From Fomitopsis serialis (Eukaryota; Basidiomycota; Agaricomycetes; Polyporales; Fomitopsidaceae): a stretch of 64,000 nt of DNA. The position numbers were made by a program, and so were the translations under genes. Positions 34,677 to 46,229 of the stretch are shown piece after piece. Positions within the stretch are counted from its first letter, which is position 1. Every line of letters begins with the position of its first letter. The notes below the pieces were generated by a model. That model made no database searches. It saw only the letters and a list, made by a program, of their open reading frames with translations, and was not told the DNA's origin. The stretch covers positions 1-64,000 of the forward strand of contig NW_025954988.1 in the NCBI RefSeq assembly GCF_022376445.1, written 5' to 3'.

Positions 34677-36501
34677 ATGGACCAGGTTGTCGCGAGACGC
34701 ACGCTCCAGGAGCTCATAAAGCGCGAGGAGCTAGACAACAAGAAGTGTATCGACTGCTCGAACCCAAATCCACAATGGGCTTCTCTCAGGTCAGGCTCTG
34801 TGTGCCTCAGATCCCGGAGCTGGTCATCGAATTCGCTGCATTAGCTTCGCCGTCTTCTTGTGCCTCCAGTGCGCAGGCGTCCACAGAGGCTTCGGCGTTC
34901 ATGTCAGGTGCGTGTGCCTGCGCGTCCTCGCTCGATCCTGCAGATCTGACACCTGTTGCCCGCAGCTTCGTCCGGTCGGTCTCGATGGACACATGGCATG
35001 AGGAGCAGATAAAGCGAATGCAGGTATGTCGAATTTACGGGACTCGCGAAGACTGTCACGATGTGACTCTCGCGCGCCCATGCCCACGCTCGTCATGAAT
35101 CATCGCCCTCCAACTCGGATTGGATAGCTCCATGCATCTACGAAGCCTATGCGTACGCTTGCCTGAACGGCTGTCTGCGGGATGGCGCTCACATAGACAA
35201 GTCGTTTGGCCACCTCGTAGTCAACACTCACTGTAGCTGCAGTCCGTGGGCGACTCACGTTTACTCAAAGTTCGCCTGGGTGCATGTGTCCGACACGAAT
35301 AACGTGGCTAGCCACGATTCCGCGCTGCTCATCGGCTGTTCATTGGAAAGCCGAGAACCTTGCGTACTGAATGCTATATCTTCAGCTCGGTGGGAATGCT
35401 CCCTTCAGGAGTTCATGAAGACGTATCCAACGAGCACAGGCGGATACACGCAGGACATGAACTCATACGACACCTATCACTCCTGGGCTGCTTCTCAATA
35501 CCGAGAGAAGGTACGAATGACTCTTCCGCTTTCCGGGGACGATCTTCACACACCTCTGCCTAGCTGGACGCCGAGCTCGCCGGCAAACCGTGGGCACCGA
35601 CATCACCTCCAGAGGGTTTTGGATCTCCTAACAATACCACGAGCCCGCCGGGCCGTCCGTCGTCGGCACAGGGCCTCCGAAAATCTCGCGCGTCTGCCCG
35701 TAATAGCATAGGTCGCTCAGCCTCCCCAGCATCGTTCGGTAGTCGAAACTCGCCAGCTCCAAGTAGCCCGATGACACCATCCGCCTTTGAGGACCAGAAG
35801 GTTAGGAATGAGTCCTATTTCGCAAGTCTCGGCAATGCGAACGCTTCTCGTCCGGAGGACCTGCCACCCTCTCAAGGGGGTCGTTACCAGGGCTTCGGCA
35901 GCACACCTGCACCTTCGTCGGAATCTCAACATCCCGCGTACGGCCTTTCCTCGCGCGCAGCACCTTCGCTCTCCGAGTTGCAGGAGAATCCCGTGGCTGC
36001 CTTGAGCAAAGGATGGTCACTGTTCTCTGCCGCTGTCGCAGGTGCGACCAAAGCCGTTTCGGAGAACGTCATCCAGCCAGGCATGGAGAGAGTCAGGGAT
36101 CCAGACTTCCAGCAGGGCGTCAAGGGCTACGTATCTGAAGCGAGCAAGCGCGCGGCTGAGGCGGGACGTAGTGCGAACATGTGGGGAAAGAGTACACTCG
36201 GAGTTGACGTCGCGGAGCAGGTTGGAGGCGTCGTAGGTACTGTGAAGGACAAGGTGGGGGTGGTCCTGCGCGGAGAGGGTACAGCTCAGTTGGCCCCGGA
36301 GGCTATGGTGATGGCGAGTCGTCCGCACTGTACCAGGATCACGATGACGAGGACTTTTCAACAACTACAACGCCGACCTGAATCGTGGTCATGGCAGCCT
36401 CGCGTCGCAGGTTTCGCCCATATCTCCTGCGGTGAACTCCCAGCACCGCAAAAGCAGCGAAGAAGAATGACGAATGGGACGAGGAGTGGAAGGATTTCTA
36501 A
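34677..36501 (+). CDS. GCS1: Arf GTPase-activating protein, Gcs1/ARFGAP1 type
   Basis: Stimulates GTP hydrolysis by Arf in Golgi COPI traffic. The zinc-finger GAP domain is seen across exons: MDQVVARRTLQELIKRE, KKCIDCSNPNPQWASL, FAVFLCLQCAGVHRGFGVHV, SFVRSVSMDTWHEEQIKRMQ. That gives four Cys and the catalytic Arg in HRGFG. A Ser/Pro-rich linker follows, then an amphipathic ALPS-like stretch (PVAALSKGWSLFSAAVAGAT) and an acidic end EWDEEWKDF, as in Gcs1. The intron 35024-35395 is 372 nt, far above the local norm. Breaks: one G lost near 35408 (F-R-E-F), one T lost near 36355 (D-F-F-N-N-Y), and probably two more near 36285 and 36440. The stop is TAA 36499-36501. Confidence 0.9.
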
Positions 36502-36964
36502 TGTGTTAGCGATATACCGGATCTTATTTAATGTCTCGGGGAAGGATGTGGGTATATACGGGTAGCACCGCAATGCTGTACATTGCGATCGATATGGACG
36601 GCGATAGAGCGACATGGAAGTATGCTGTGCTTGACTTGCAGCGAGGTGTAATTTCTGGTCCTGTACCGAGTTCGAAGGCGGAGAACCACCGAGGCGGTGC
36701 AGCAGTGCTGCTGACCCTACCTGCTGGCAGCGTCAATTCGGGGATTATAAGACGTGGTGTCCAATACATGTCGTCCGCGTCCTCGCCACCAGCTCCACCT
36801 GCTGAACCTCTCGATAGACTCTCGCTAGCGAAAGCAGCGGCGCTTGCGGCCAATCACTACACCTTCCTATTCCGGAGTCGCTCTCGGATCGAGATCGCAG
36901 CGACGCATCCGGCGGCACAGCGGATTGCTGGTTACGGCCACGCAGCTAACCTCCAAGGCCGCAC
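36502..36964. other. Intergenic with ambiguous open frames on both strands
   Basis: A 160-codon forward frame and a 109-codon reverse frame overlap here. Neither shows a domain, signal or splice partner that lets me choose. Most likely this is the promoter of the F-box gene. Confidence 0.4.
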
Positions 36965-38779
36965 ATGGCGCGGATTAACTTCAACGTACTCGAGTCGCTC
37001 CCTGTCGAATTGATAGCGGACGTCCTGGGCGAGCTCGACCTGTCGTCGCTCGTCACCACCACCTACGTCTCGAACCGCCTGCGGGCGATTTCCTCTGAGC
37101 CCTCGCTGAACCCGTGGCGCCGCCCCATCTACGCACGCTCCACCACCCGGACCAGGAGTACGACCCTGCGCTCCGCCACCTGAGTGTGCGCTCGACGGTT
37201 CCGAGGAATAACTTTGTGGAGATCCTGAGCATTGCGCGGGCGAATTACCTGCTGTTTGAAGCGTCCCTGCCCCATCTGAAGGACAGTGAGTGGGAGGAAT
37301 GCTTCAGGAGGAGGTTCTTGCCCTCGTGGGCGAAAATCAAGAAGAAGGCGCGACGTGGAAGGAGGCGTTCATGAAGTCAGTCGGCATGTATTGTGTGTCA
37401 TGAATATTGGTGGCTTACCGTGGCGGACAGAGTTCTCTATCGCGTATGGCACCGCACAAGCTCGACGTGCACACATGATGAGGCTTGGACAGAGTGCGTG
37501 TCTCTATCCTTGTACGAAGTGGTCTCTGACACAGCACATAGCTACATTGTTCTCAATCGGAACGGGACAACTAACCAACTCAACGGTACATCGCGTGGTT
37601 TCGATCCACTGACCATCTTCGAACAAATGAGGTGAATACCATCAGAACTGACCGCCCCGAGAACGGTTACCGGTTATTGAACGTGTGGTATTGTGCCGTT
37701 GTTTTCGACAACCTGACAATGCGGTCTAGTGCGACTGAACTTCTGCGCATGTGCGTTGTGGGCATTATGGGCAGGCTGGAAATCACAGATAGCAGCCGGG
37801 TTAGACGTTGTCGGGCCCGCAGACGGGCGGAATCGTTGAGCCGCCATCATCAGAGCCTCCGCCCGCTTTGCATGCGCGCCCTTGCCGTGCTCAGTCTCGG
37901 ACCATGTTGAGCTTTCTGAGTGCATGTCCGAGCCTGAGGATGGCCGTGCAGGTTACCGGTTAAAGTACACCCGATGCCAACATATGCTGATGCTCAGCTA
38001 GGATACAGAATGACTTGATGCAATTCAGCCCCGAATAAGGGTGAGTTACACGCTACACAATGCCCTTGTACCTCAAAGATATAGTACGCTCACAGGTCGT
38101 CGTTGAGTTGCCGATGTCGCATCTTGGCGATCGGCGTCCTGAGCAAGCCGCGGACATCATTCGGTGTCAACCACCTCGCAAAGGCGCTCTTGCACCCCCC
38201 TGGAATTGACGGCGACGCTGCGACGAAGTTGACAATCTCGACATATCTTCTAATTCTTCAGACGAGTCGGACGGTGAACAAGACCATGTCATTATTTACC
38301 TCTGCGGACAGGGGCTTACAGCGGAGGTGCCCTTTATTGTCACGCGCACAATTACGGCATTTACGGGCAGTGCTCCTAGCTCGGGCAAGCGAAACATACC
38401 GCCGCCTCAGCCACCCGTTACCCGCCCCCTCTTACGAGAATTATCCGTTCTTCACGCCGAGCGGCGAAGATTTGCGCTGGTACATAGATGGGGACATTGA
38501 AGAAGGCGGTATGCAGTGGATGTGGAGCATGATGTGAGTGGATGGATCTGCGTCGCCCCGGTGATATATCTCTTATAACCATTTAGGCTCATAGCTCAGC
38601 TGATTGGTCAGAACACGAAGCCGCCTTTCGGTGACCCATCGCTTCTAGATCTGGAACTAGTGGACGGGATGAGCAGAAGTCACTACGCGTCCCTGACCTT
38701 TGAAGACTTGAAAACCATCGCGCCCTGGATTGAGCCCATGAAGTGGATAGAAGGGATCGGGCTCGGACATGAGGAGTAG
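36965..38779 (+). CDS. F-box protein
   Basis: Substrate adaptor of an SCF ubiquitin ligase. The N-terminal F-box reads FNVLESLPVELIADVLGELD, LSSLVTTTYVSNRLRAIS. Later conserved pieces: RNNFVEILSIARANYLLFEA, VLYRVWHRTSSTCTHDEAWT, YIVLNRNGTTNQLNGTSRGF, DPLTIFEQMR, GVLSKPRTSFGV, LHPPGIDGD, PAPSYENYPFFTPSGEDLRW and an end reading LTFEDLKTIAPWIEP to GLGHEE. One G is missing near 37347 (K-K-G-A-T-W-K). The intron 37632-38001 (370 nt) is unusually long and carries a 12-bp direct repeat. Other introns are 50-60 nt. Several breaks between 38100 and 38480 remain unresolved. The substrate is unknown. Basidiomycetes encode many such genes. Confidence 0.82.
37665..37962 (+). repeat. 12-bp direct repeat GGTTACCGGTTA flanking 274 bp inside an intron
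   Basis: Exact copies lie at 37665-37676 and 37951-37962, both inside the 370-nt F-box intron. One copy plus the enclosed DNA is 286 bp. Removing it would leave 84 nt, near a normal intron size. No inverted termini were seen. Confidence 0.65.
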
Positions 38780-39678
38780 AAAGCCGGTCTGGGGGATGAG
38801 CAGGCAACTACCTTATACTTGGGTATCGACTTGTAAGCGTATCTTGTACTTCTACGTCTCGGCTGCTGTATCTTCGACCGGAAAAGTCTCTTCCACGTGT
38901 ATTGATGCATGTATCAGTTCTAGCCACGGCTATTGCGGTCGCCACTCACGCGGGAGCAGAGTCGGCGGTGATAGCCCCTTCGCGGTCTTGTAATGTCAAA
39001 GTGCATCAGTCCGGTGGGGCGCGCCCCTCACGGATCTCACGATTTCCATGCCGTGTGGCAGTTCGCGGCCGCGAGGCTACGTGCCCTCACTGCTGGTTGC
39101 CTGTGATGAAAGTTACCGTATTGGGGAAAGCCGCTACCCGTTGGGATCTCGATGTTCACCTTGTCTGCTAGGGTCACCCGAAAGACATTGGCGCGAGAGA
39201 CAATTGTTCTAACATCGCCCTTATCCCCCAGTTCTATGGGCCACCCGCCCGCCGTTAGCAAAGACAATAATGGGCGCGCCTTGTTTCCGTCTCACCACCG
39301 ATTCTACTCGACATCATGGGGCTTCGAGGCCACTTAAAAAGTGGGCCACTGTTCCTCGTAAAGGTGCCCCTTCTACTCACGCTCGTTACACGCCATTTAC
39401 GCCGCTCGCTTGAGGCCGGAGGTCTCCGCGTTTTGACGACGCTTTGACGACCCCTCATTTGTCATTTCCATTTACAGGCCTGTGGCCTCGTTGCTAGCGT
39501 TGATTCGCTTTGTCTGCCGTTTTAGGCTGTTGAACCACCACCCTGCCACTCTTAACGACGCCGCACGCTTGTTGTTCTCCTTCACACCACTCAACCACGA
39601 CCCGTGCATAAAGCGGACCTTCTTTAATCTTCCCCTTCCCTATCACATCCTCCAGCACACTCTCTATCCGGCTAGAAG
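38780..39678. other. Intergenic, 0.9 kb, upstream of the C2H2 gene
   Basis: No conserved coding sequence was recognised on either strand. The last 200 bp are rich in C and T on the forward strand, typical of fungal promoters and 5' leaders. Confidence 0.5.
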
Positions 39679-41465
39679 ATGGGGAGAGCACCTAAAGCAA
39701 ACGTCGTGCGCATGTTCTCATTCATATCATGCGTGTCCCAATAGACTGACCCCAACGAGCAGCCTCTGCAGGGGGCATACGAATGCTCCGAGCCACGTTG
39801 TGGCAAGATGTTCCGGAACCGAAGTGAACTTAATCGCCATGAAAACATACATTCCAGAAACAAGTGAGCATACAACGTAGAGCGTTTACGTTTCTATCTG
39901 ACAGACATGTAGGCCGTACGAGTGCAAGGATTGTGGCATGAAGTTTGCGCAAAAGGGGCAGCTCAAAAATCACACCAACACCCAGTAAGTGGGCTCACAG
40001 CCGTCGACGCTCTCTCCTGTGTGGTCAATGCTGACCAAACCTAAACAGCACCGGAGAACGGCCCTTCGATTGTAGTTTCTGCGGCGAGGACTTCAATGAC
40101 ACGGCATGCAAGAGTCGTCACGAGCGCGAGCAACATTCGAACTTCGGCGGCTTCAGATGCCCAGTACCGGACTGTGGCAATGTGTGAGTCCTTGTCTGTG
40201 GCCTGCAGGTGTGTTCTCCGAACTGACATTCTCTCGGCGATAGCAACAAGCGCAAGGATGGTTTCGCGAATCACCTCAAGAAATTTCATGGCGTGAGCGA
40301 CTCCTCGGTGGACCCGTGGCAGAACGCTGTCACGATCGACGGAAGGTTGCTGGATCCGACGAAGGGTCTTCACGAGCAGCTGGAATGGGACGAGCCCAAG
40401 CTCTTCGAGGACGACGCCTCCGATGCTGACGTGCCCAAGTCCAAGAAGGGGAAGGGGAAGAGAGCAGCGGCCCCAAGGAAGAAGCGTAGTACCGTCAAGC
40501 AAGCTGCGTCCGTCGAGGCTAGTGCCGCGGCCCCCAAGACGCGCTCGTCGAAGAGGCGACGGGCTGATGACGAGGATGAGGAAGGGGACGGGGACGAAGA
40601 AGAGTACAAGCCGACCACGCGTGCCAGGCCTGTCAAGCGGTTGCGGAAGAGTGCGCCAGTCGCTGGGCCGTCTTCCGCACCGGCCACCTCCGCACCCGTC
40701 GACGACGCCTTCGCTGGTCTCTACACCATCTCTCCTCACAAAGAACAGCGCAACGGCGTAGAAGACTGGGGGGCTATGCCCTCGACCTCGGCTCTGCAGG
40801 CGGGCGAGGCCCAGTTCTCGTTCGACATGTCCACGCACGGATATGACCCAGCTTCTGGCACGGATATCGCGACGTCTTACTTCCCCCAGAACGCGCTCGG
40901 CCTGTCTATTCCGGCCGAATCTTCGACTTACCTCGGCTACTCGTCGACGCTTCCGGGGTTGTCTGTCAACCCTCCCCCGTGCCCGAAGTGGTTGACGAAT
41001 TCGGTCTTCTCATCGGCGACGGTGCAGGTCTTGACCTCGCCAACTTTGACGCCTTCGCTCTTGGATCATCGTTCGATGGTAAGTTTCCCCATGGCTCACG
41101 CCTTAAACGCATTCGCTAATATCGACGGTGCAGGATCCGCAAATTTTGGAGGTGACTATGGGTCCTGGACATCCTATGTGGACCATGCCACCAATCCCTC
41201 CGCCACGGCCTTCTACGACGGACAGTATCATCATGACACGGCGTATGCGATGGGCAGCGACCTCTTGTCAGCCTCCGGTCGTCGCCGCTCACGTCGAGCT
41301 CCCAGGGATCGAGCCGGTCTCCTTCTCCCCTTGGGCTCGTTCCGGCACGCAACGATTTCAGCGTCCGTCCATCAGCAGCCTGGCGCGCGGACGAGCCAAC
41401 GCGCAGCTATGCCACGAGCACGCCAGAACGTCTCATTCCCCAATGACTATACCAGTTCGATGTAG
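39679..41465 (+). CDS. C2H2 zinc-finger transcription factor
   Basis: Four zinc fingers near the N-terminus: YECSEPRCGKMFRNRSELNR, YECKDCGMKFAQKGQLKNH, FDCSFCGEDFNDTACKSRHE and FRCPVPDCGNV with NKRKDGFANHLKKFHG, with Cys and His spacing as expected and small introns between and within fingers. The start MGRAPKANV, at ATG 39679, leads into TDPNEQPLQGA through a 40-nt intron. After the fingers come a basic/acidic region (KKGKGKRAAAPRKKRS, DDEDEEGDGDEEEY) that probably holds the nuclear localisation signal, then an acidic Ser/Pro-rich part. One C is missing in the run 40974-40978. Its restoration gives VVDEFGLLIGDGAGLDLANF, then through the intron near 41078, SANFGGDYGSW. The extreme C-terminus after about 41270 is unresolved, and the stop could lie tens of bases from 41465. 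Confidence 0.83.
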
Positions 41466-42010
41466 ATTAGTGTATACCCACGTCTAATGTCTTACCTTCT
41501 CGGGTAGGTGTGTAGCGCATAGTTTCCCAGATCCCCTTGCTGTATCCCTTAGCATACACTGACTCATGTTTACTGTGGGCCCTCGTCGGACGTTGCATTC
41601 CCTGTATATTCTTTACGTTTTCGCTGTTCATGATAATACCATTGCGCTGGCTTGGCGCGGCGATGCTGCTGAACAGCGCGTCGCCCAACCTGCCCGGATT
41701 TTCCACCTGGTCCCCTTGTCTGTTGCTGTGTGGCAATGGACTTGCCTCGGAGAGCGGATTGAACTCCCCGGGCGCCGCGCGCCTAAAGGACAGTCGCGTT
41801 CGACGCGTTTGTGGCGTCAGAAGACCGTGGTGCTGTTTAACGTCACGTGAGGAAAAGTTACATCGCCACCCAGACTGAGAAGAGACCGCCCCTCCGAGCC
41901 GTCCCCCATCTCCCGCCCCGCTCACACTGTGTCCCCACCACCTCCGTCGCGCGCTCCAGCCTCCTCTCCGTGCCCTCGGACACAGAGCAGCGTCGAACGC
42001 GGTCTCGAAA
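41466..42010. other. Intergenic: C2H2 3' flank and promoter of the deubiquitinase
   Basis: No gene. A long reverse frame (41467-42222) overlaps the start of the deubiquitinase and has no recognised motif, so I treat it as a shadow. Confidence 0.5.
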
Positions 42011-44308
42011 ATGCTAGCAACTGCTATTAGGCCCGCGTCGGGTTTCTCAGAAGAGACCACGCAGTACCGCCCGGCGAAAGACCTCGAGGCTTTCAAGAGC
42101 CTACTGCCCCCGCCCATCGAATTTGTTGAGGGCTCCTCTAAGGGGGCTCTTCTCATGGACGAGAACAAATACCAGCCCATCAACGCGACTCCGAACCCGT
42201 CAGAAGCGGAGGTGCGCTCCATTCGTCCTCAATCGCAGTGCCCTTGTCTCACTGTAGCATGTAGCCCCAGGAGGCGAAGAAGACTACCTCATCTAACCCT
42301 TCAAAGTCCCTCAAGTCTCCTAAAACTGCTCAGGCGACCCCTACCTCAGGGAAAGCTCTCTATAATGGCCCCCTCAATACGTCGTGGCCAGAAGGCGCTA
42401 GGATTGGGACAGGACTCAACAATACTGGGAACACATGCTTCCTCAATAGCGCTCTTCAATGTCTACTCCACACGACACCATTGCTACACGCCTTGATCAG
42501 ACATAGCACTGCAGACCCTTGTAAGTTCGCCTTTGTTTGTCTCTTCTCCAGGCGCTCAGTGCATACACATTGATAGGCCGGGTGCCCAAAGGCGCATTCT
42601 GCATGGCGTGTAATATGCGGACAGTCATGTTTGAATCTCACCAGAAACAGCGGCCCTTTGCTCCCTACCCCATTACGACCAAGCTACAAGGTTTGTCAAC
42701 ACCGCCGCCCGCTTGACAGACGCTCATGTGCTCCTCAGTCATCGCGAAGCACATGCGGCGTGGACGGCAGGAAGACTCGCATGAGTTCTTGCGTTATGCT
42801 ATCGATGCTCTGCAGAAGTCTTGCCTTGCTGGCCATCCACCGTGAGTTTACGTCGGTACTGCCAGGCGTTTAGCGATATTGAAAATTTACCCTGCAGCAA
42901 AATGGATCCCAAGCTTGCTGAGACATCATGGATCCATCAGATATTCGGCGGTCGATTGCGATCGAGGGTTACATGTCTAGCGTGTGGCTACAACAGCGAC
43001 ACTTACGACAGTGTCCTGGATCTGAGCATCGACATCTATGGCGTACAGAACTTGAGAGATGCTCTGCGAAAATTCGTCGCAGTCGATCACTTGAAAGGCG
43101 CCGACAAGTATAAATGCGAAAAGTATGCGTTGTCAATTCCTCGTGTATACAATTGTTCGCTCATCTTCCGACTCCAGGTGCAAGAAACCGGTCACCGCAG
43201 ACAAGCAATTCACGGTCCACGAGGCACCACTCGCATTGACTATCCACCTGAAGCGCTTCTCTCCGATGGGAAGGAAGATTGGGCACTGCATCAAGTACGA
43301 GGAGCGTCTGTCATTGCAGCCTGTGATGAGCGAGGGGCAACATGGACCGACATACTCCCTGTACGGCGTCATATCGCACGCAGGTGGTGGGCCCAATTCT
43401 GGCCACTATTACGCGCACGTCAAAGGTGGAGACGGCCAGTGGTACGAGATGAACGACGAGTCCGTCACCCGCGTCGCGCCCCCTACGAGCAGGCAGAACG
43501 CCTATATCCTCTTCTATATTCGCGACAAGGGTCAGGCGCTCGAGGCCGCCGTCAGCACCCCGGCTCGTGTCTCCCAGCCCGCCAAGACTGGTCTTGTAGC
43601 GAACATGAAGAAGCGCAAGACACCGGACAGTGAGAGCGAAGATTCGGCTCGGCCTGCAAAGTCGAAGGATCGCGCGTCCTTTATTGGCCCCGACTTCCCT
43701 CGTCGCCTGCTGCGCCTTCGACACCGAGCAAGCCCGATCCTCAGGCGCAGATGCTGCAGAAGAAGATCGAGAAGCAGGCGACGAAGAACGGCTTGGCCGA
43801 TCTCGCGCAGTACAGCGATGGTAGCGATGACATCGGGGAGAAGGTTGAGGAGAAGGAGGAAGAGGAGAAGGCAGTGCTTGCGGACGATAGTGCTGAACAG
43901 AAGCCGGAGGTCCCACACTGGCATTGCTCCCATCACCGACCATCTCCACACCCGCATCCAAGGCAACCTCTTCATCGTCGGTCCTGACGTCTATCCCTGC
44001 CAGCAGCTTCTACGGTAACCCAACCAGAAGGCGAAGGTCAAGGACGAGGGCAGTGCGAAGAAGCGGAAGTCGCCCGGCAGTGACGACGAGGATAGCGACG
44101 CTGCGCAGTCGCTGAAAGAGTGGGCCGTACGCCTATCCCGCCTTCGACGAAAGGGAACACACCGAAGTCGAAGCGTCATGATCGCTTTAGCGCCATAGGA
44201 AACTGGAATCCGTACAGTCGGCTGAAGGGCAGCGACACTCTAGGACAGCGCCGCGGTTCGGCACCAGTAGTACATCGGTACGGAAAGAAGAAAAGAATGA
44301 TCATGTAA
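42011..44308 (+). CDS. Ubiquitin-specific protease, Ubp10/USP36-like
   Basis: Cysteine protease that removes ubiquitin, in yeast Ubp10 from histone H2B and nucleolar proteins. The catalytic Cys box is [20 protein letters not shown]. The middle has [20 protein letters not shown] and the zinc-binding [20 protein letters not shown]. The His box is [20 protein letters not shown], followed by [11 protein letters not shown] and NAYILFYIR. The C-terminal half is charged and disordered with basic stretches ([27 protein letters not shown]), fitting a nuclear or nucleolar place, and ends [11 protein letters not shown]. Six or so introns are 50-70 nt. Four single bases are missing in the C-terminal half: C near 43697, 43912 and 44019, G near 44122. 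The catalytic core itself reads through. The start at 42011 is in frame with [20 protein letters not shown]. Confidence 0.9.
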
Positions 44309-44471
44309 CATACCCCCTGCAGAACATATCATCATTCGCATCGCACTACACACGTATGCACTCTCATCTTCCCTTGTCACATCTCCGCATTCCATTCTCG
44401 TGCTCCTGTTATTACATCGTTCATGTATATACAGACTGTACAGTACAAGACACTCCGAGCATTGACAATCA

Positions 44472-46229
44472 TCACAGTTTCGCTCGAACCTGTTCCGGGG
44501 TGGCGTTGGGACCGTCCTCCCACCAAACCACAGTGACCGTAATGTCGTCCCGATAGCTGCGGGACAGCGGGGCGGGGATGCTGAGCAGCTTCCTCAGCTT
44601 GCTCTCGTCCGCCCCGCCCAGCGCGTTCCTGATTAAGTGCGTGCAGACGTTGTCGTCCACGAACGCCCATTTGCCCTCTGTCGAGCGCCGCGGCTCGAAC
44701 GACTTCCCGTTCACGGTCGGCGAGCCGGACGTCGTCCGTACCATCTCCGGCAGCTGCGCCTTGGGCACGCTGCCTTTGAGGCCCGCGAGGTGCCCGCCCA
44801 CGAGCGCGACGACCTCTTCTGAGGAGAGCTCGTCCCAGAGCCGTCCGTGGCGAGCACGAGGAAGCGCATCATGGACTTGGGCTTGGTAGAGGGGTTGGCG
44901 TAGGGCGGCAGGGAGAGCTTGCGGTGGGTGACCTCGGGGCGGGCGGTCACGTATGGGGGCGTCTTGAGCATCGATGGGACGGCGCGCAGGGTCTTGGCGT
45001 TACCTTCCATGAATGCTTTGTGCAAGCTTGGACGGAGTCAGCGGGGAGGTTGTGGCGCGGACGAGGGAGGGTGCTTACGCCTCTTGGACGTCGCGGGGCC
45101 ACTTGTAGCGTGCATCGCCGAACGCTCGCGTCGGCTCGAGGCCCCCGAGGACGCGTCCGCGCATGATCACCGTGTTGGCCTCATCCGCCGGGTGCTCTGA
45201 CTGCATCCTGTGCGACATCAATCTCAGATGTGCGTAACAGTCGATTCTGTAACGCGTGGAACGCACCGTTTCAGTTCACTGGGGTTCCTGCCTGTCTGGT
45301 CTTCGCTAAGGACCTCAACTCGCCACGAGCCGTTGCCGTCTTCAGTCTCCTCGTATACGCCGGCGACGGCCCGGCTGTCACCTGTGCAGGCGACATAGAG
45401 GTTCTGGTGCGCGGTGTCGAACAGTGCCATAATTGCGCAGCTCCCTGGGGCTGTGGTCAGTATCATGATTGTCGGGGGGGGGGGCGAAGCCAGGCTTACC
45501 GGATATTGCGGGCTGCATTGTGGCTAACGCCATCGGGTGCTGGCTTAGGTCGGGTACTTGCTGGTTCGCTAGAGCCAGTTTGTCGATGTTCTCTGCCAGA
45601 ATGCGCAGAGGCGCGTTGATGATCTCCCAGTCGAGGTTCACGAATGCGGACTGGATGGCTAGAGCCACCTTCTGAGGGTCCGAGTCGGCTGGGACGGTGG
45701 GATCGGGTGTAGAGTATACCATAGCCTTGAGACTCTCCAGAGTGCTTGATTTCTGACTGAAGGATTCGGACCTGTGGTCAATTGTTGGAGTTGGAGGCCT
45801 ATCGCAGGCAAGAGGACTTTGGAGAGCAGTTGGGACGTGTGGTAGCTGCGGTGGCCGTCCATGATAGCAAACAGCAAGAGGTCTCCCGGGCCAGCTGGGT
45901 CCGTGGGATCTCGCTGTACGAAGGCACTAGAGTATGCGTCCTCGATCGGACTGTTTGAGGAGAGTTGGGCTGTGGCTTGCTTCCACACAACGCCCGGTCT
46001 GACGGTTACCTTCGACGTCGCGTTCTCCGCGAGGCGTTTATTGACTTGGTCCATGGGAGTCATTGAGAATGTCTGCTTCTCCAATGCGGGCTTCCCGTCG
46101 GCCCCGCGCACTCTGACGTTGAGGTCGAAGGATTCAGAGCGAGGCTGCGAATAGTATCGATAGTAGAGGTAGGATGGGCCGCCAACTAGTACGTCGTACC
46201 AATGATGGGTTCCATGCGCGCCGAAGCAT
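44472..46229 (-). CDS. PP2C phosphatase, pyruvate-dehydrogenase-phosphatase type (mitochondrial)
   Basis: Metal-dependent Ser/Thr phosphatase of the Ptc5/PDP group, which reactivates pyruvate dehydrogenase in the matrix. The probable presequence MLRRAWNPSLVRR starts at 46229 and is followed, after one missing base, by LVGGPSYLYYRYYSQPRSES. PP2C motifs: SSNSPIEDAYSSAFV, LLLFAIMDGHRSYHTSQLLS, LYVACTGDSRAV, GGLEPTRAFGD, FLVLATDG joined to LWDELSSEEVVALVG, and RDDITVTVVWWED. In the family the metal-site motif is DGHGG or DGHSG; here it reads DGHRS, worth checking. One base is lost near 44840. An intron near 45435-45484 contains an 11-base G run. The stop is at 44472-44474. The start is the least certain part. 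Confidence 0.83.
45474..45484 (+). repeat. G homopolymer of 11 within an intron
   Basis: Eleven consecutive G on the forward strand lie inside an intron of the PP2C gene. True length is hard to determine by any sequencing method. It has no coding effect. Confidence 0.75.

Noticed and set aside
36524..37013. Overlapping forward (160 codons) and reverse (109 codons) frames before the F-box gene
   Set aside because: Neither strand offers a domain, signal sequence or splice partner, so I could not support a gene. Kept as an intergenic note.
38586..38640. tRNA-like stretch (CTCATAGCTCAGCTGATTGGTCAGA) resembling the D-arm of a tRNA
   Set aside because: It is in-frame coding sequence of the F-box gene (LIAQLIGQN), and no matching anticodon arm or TTCGANTCC T-arm follows at the right distance.
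41467..42222. 251-codon reverse frame over the start of the deubiquitinase
   Set aside because: It is antisense to a clearly conserved forward exon and contains no motif.
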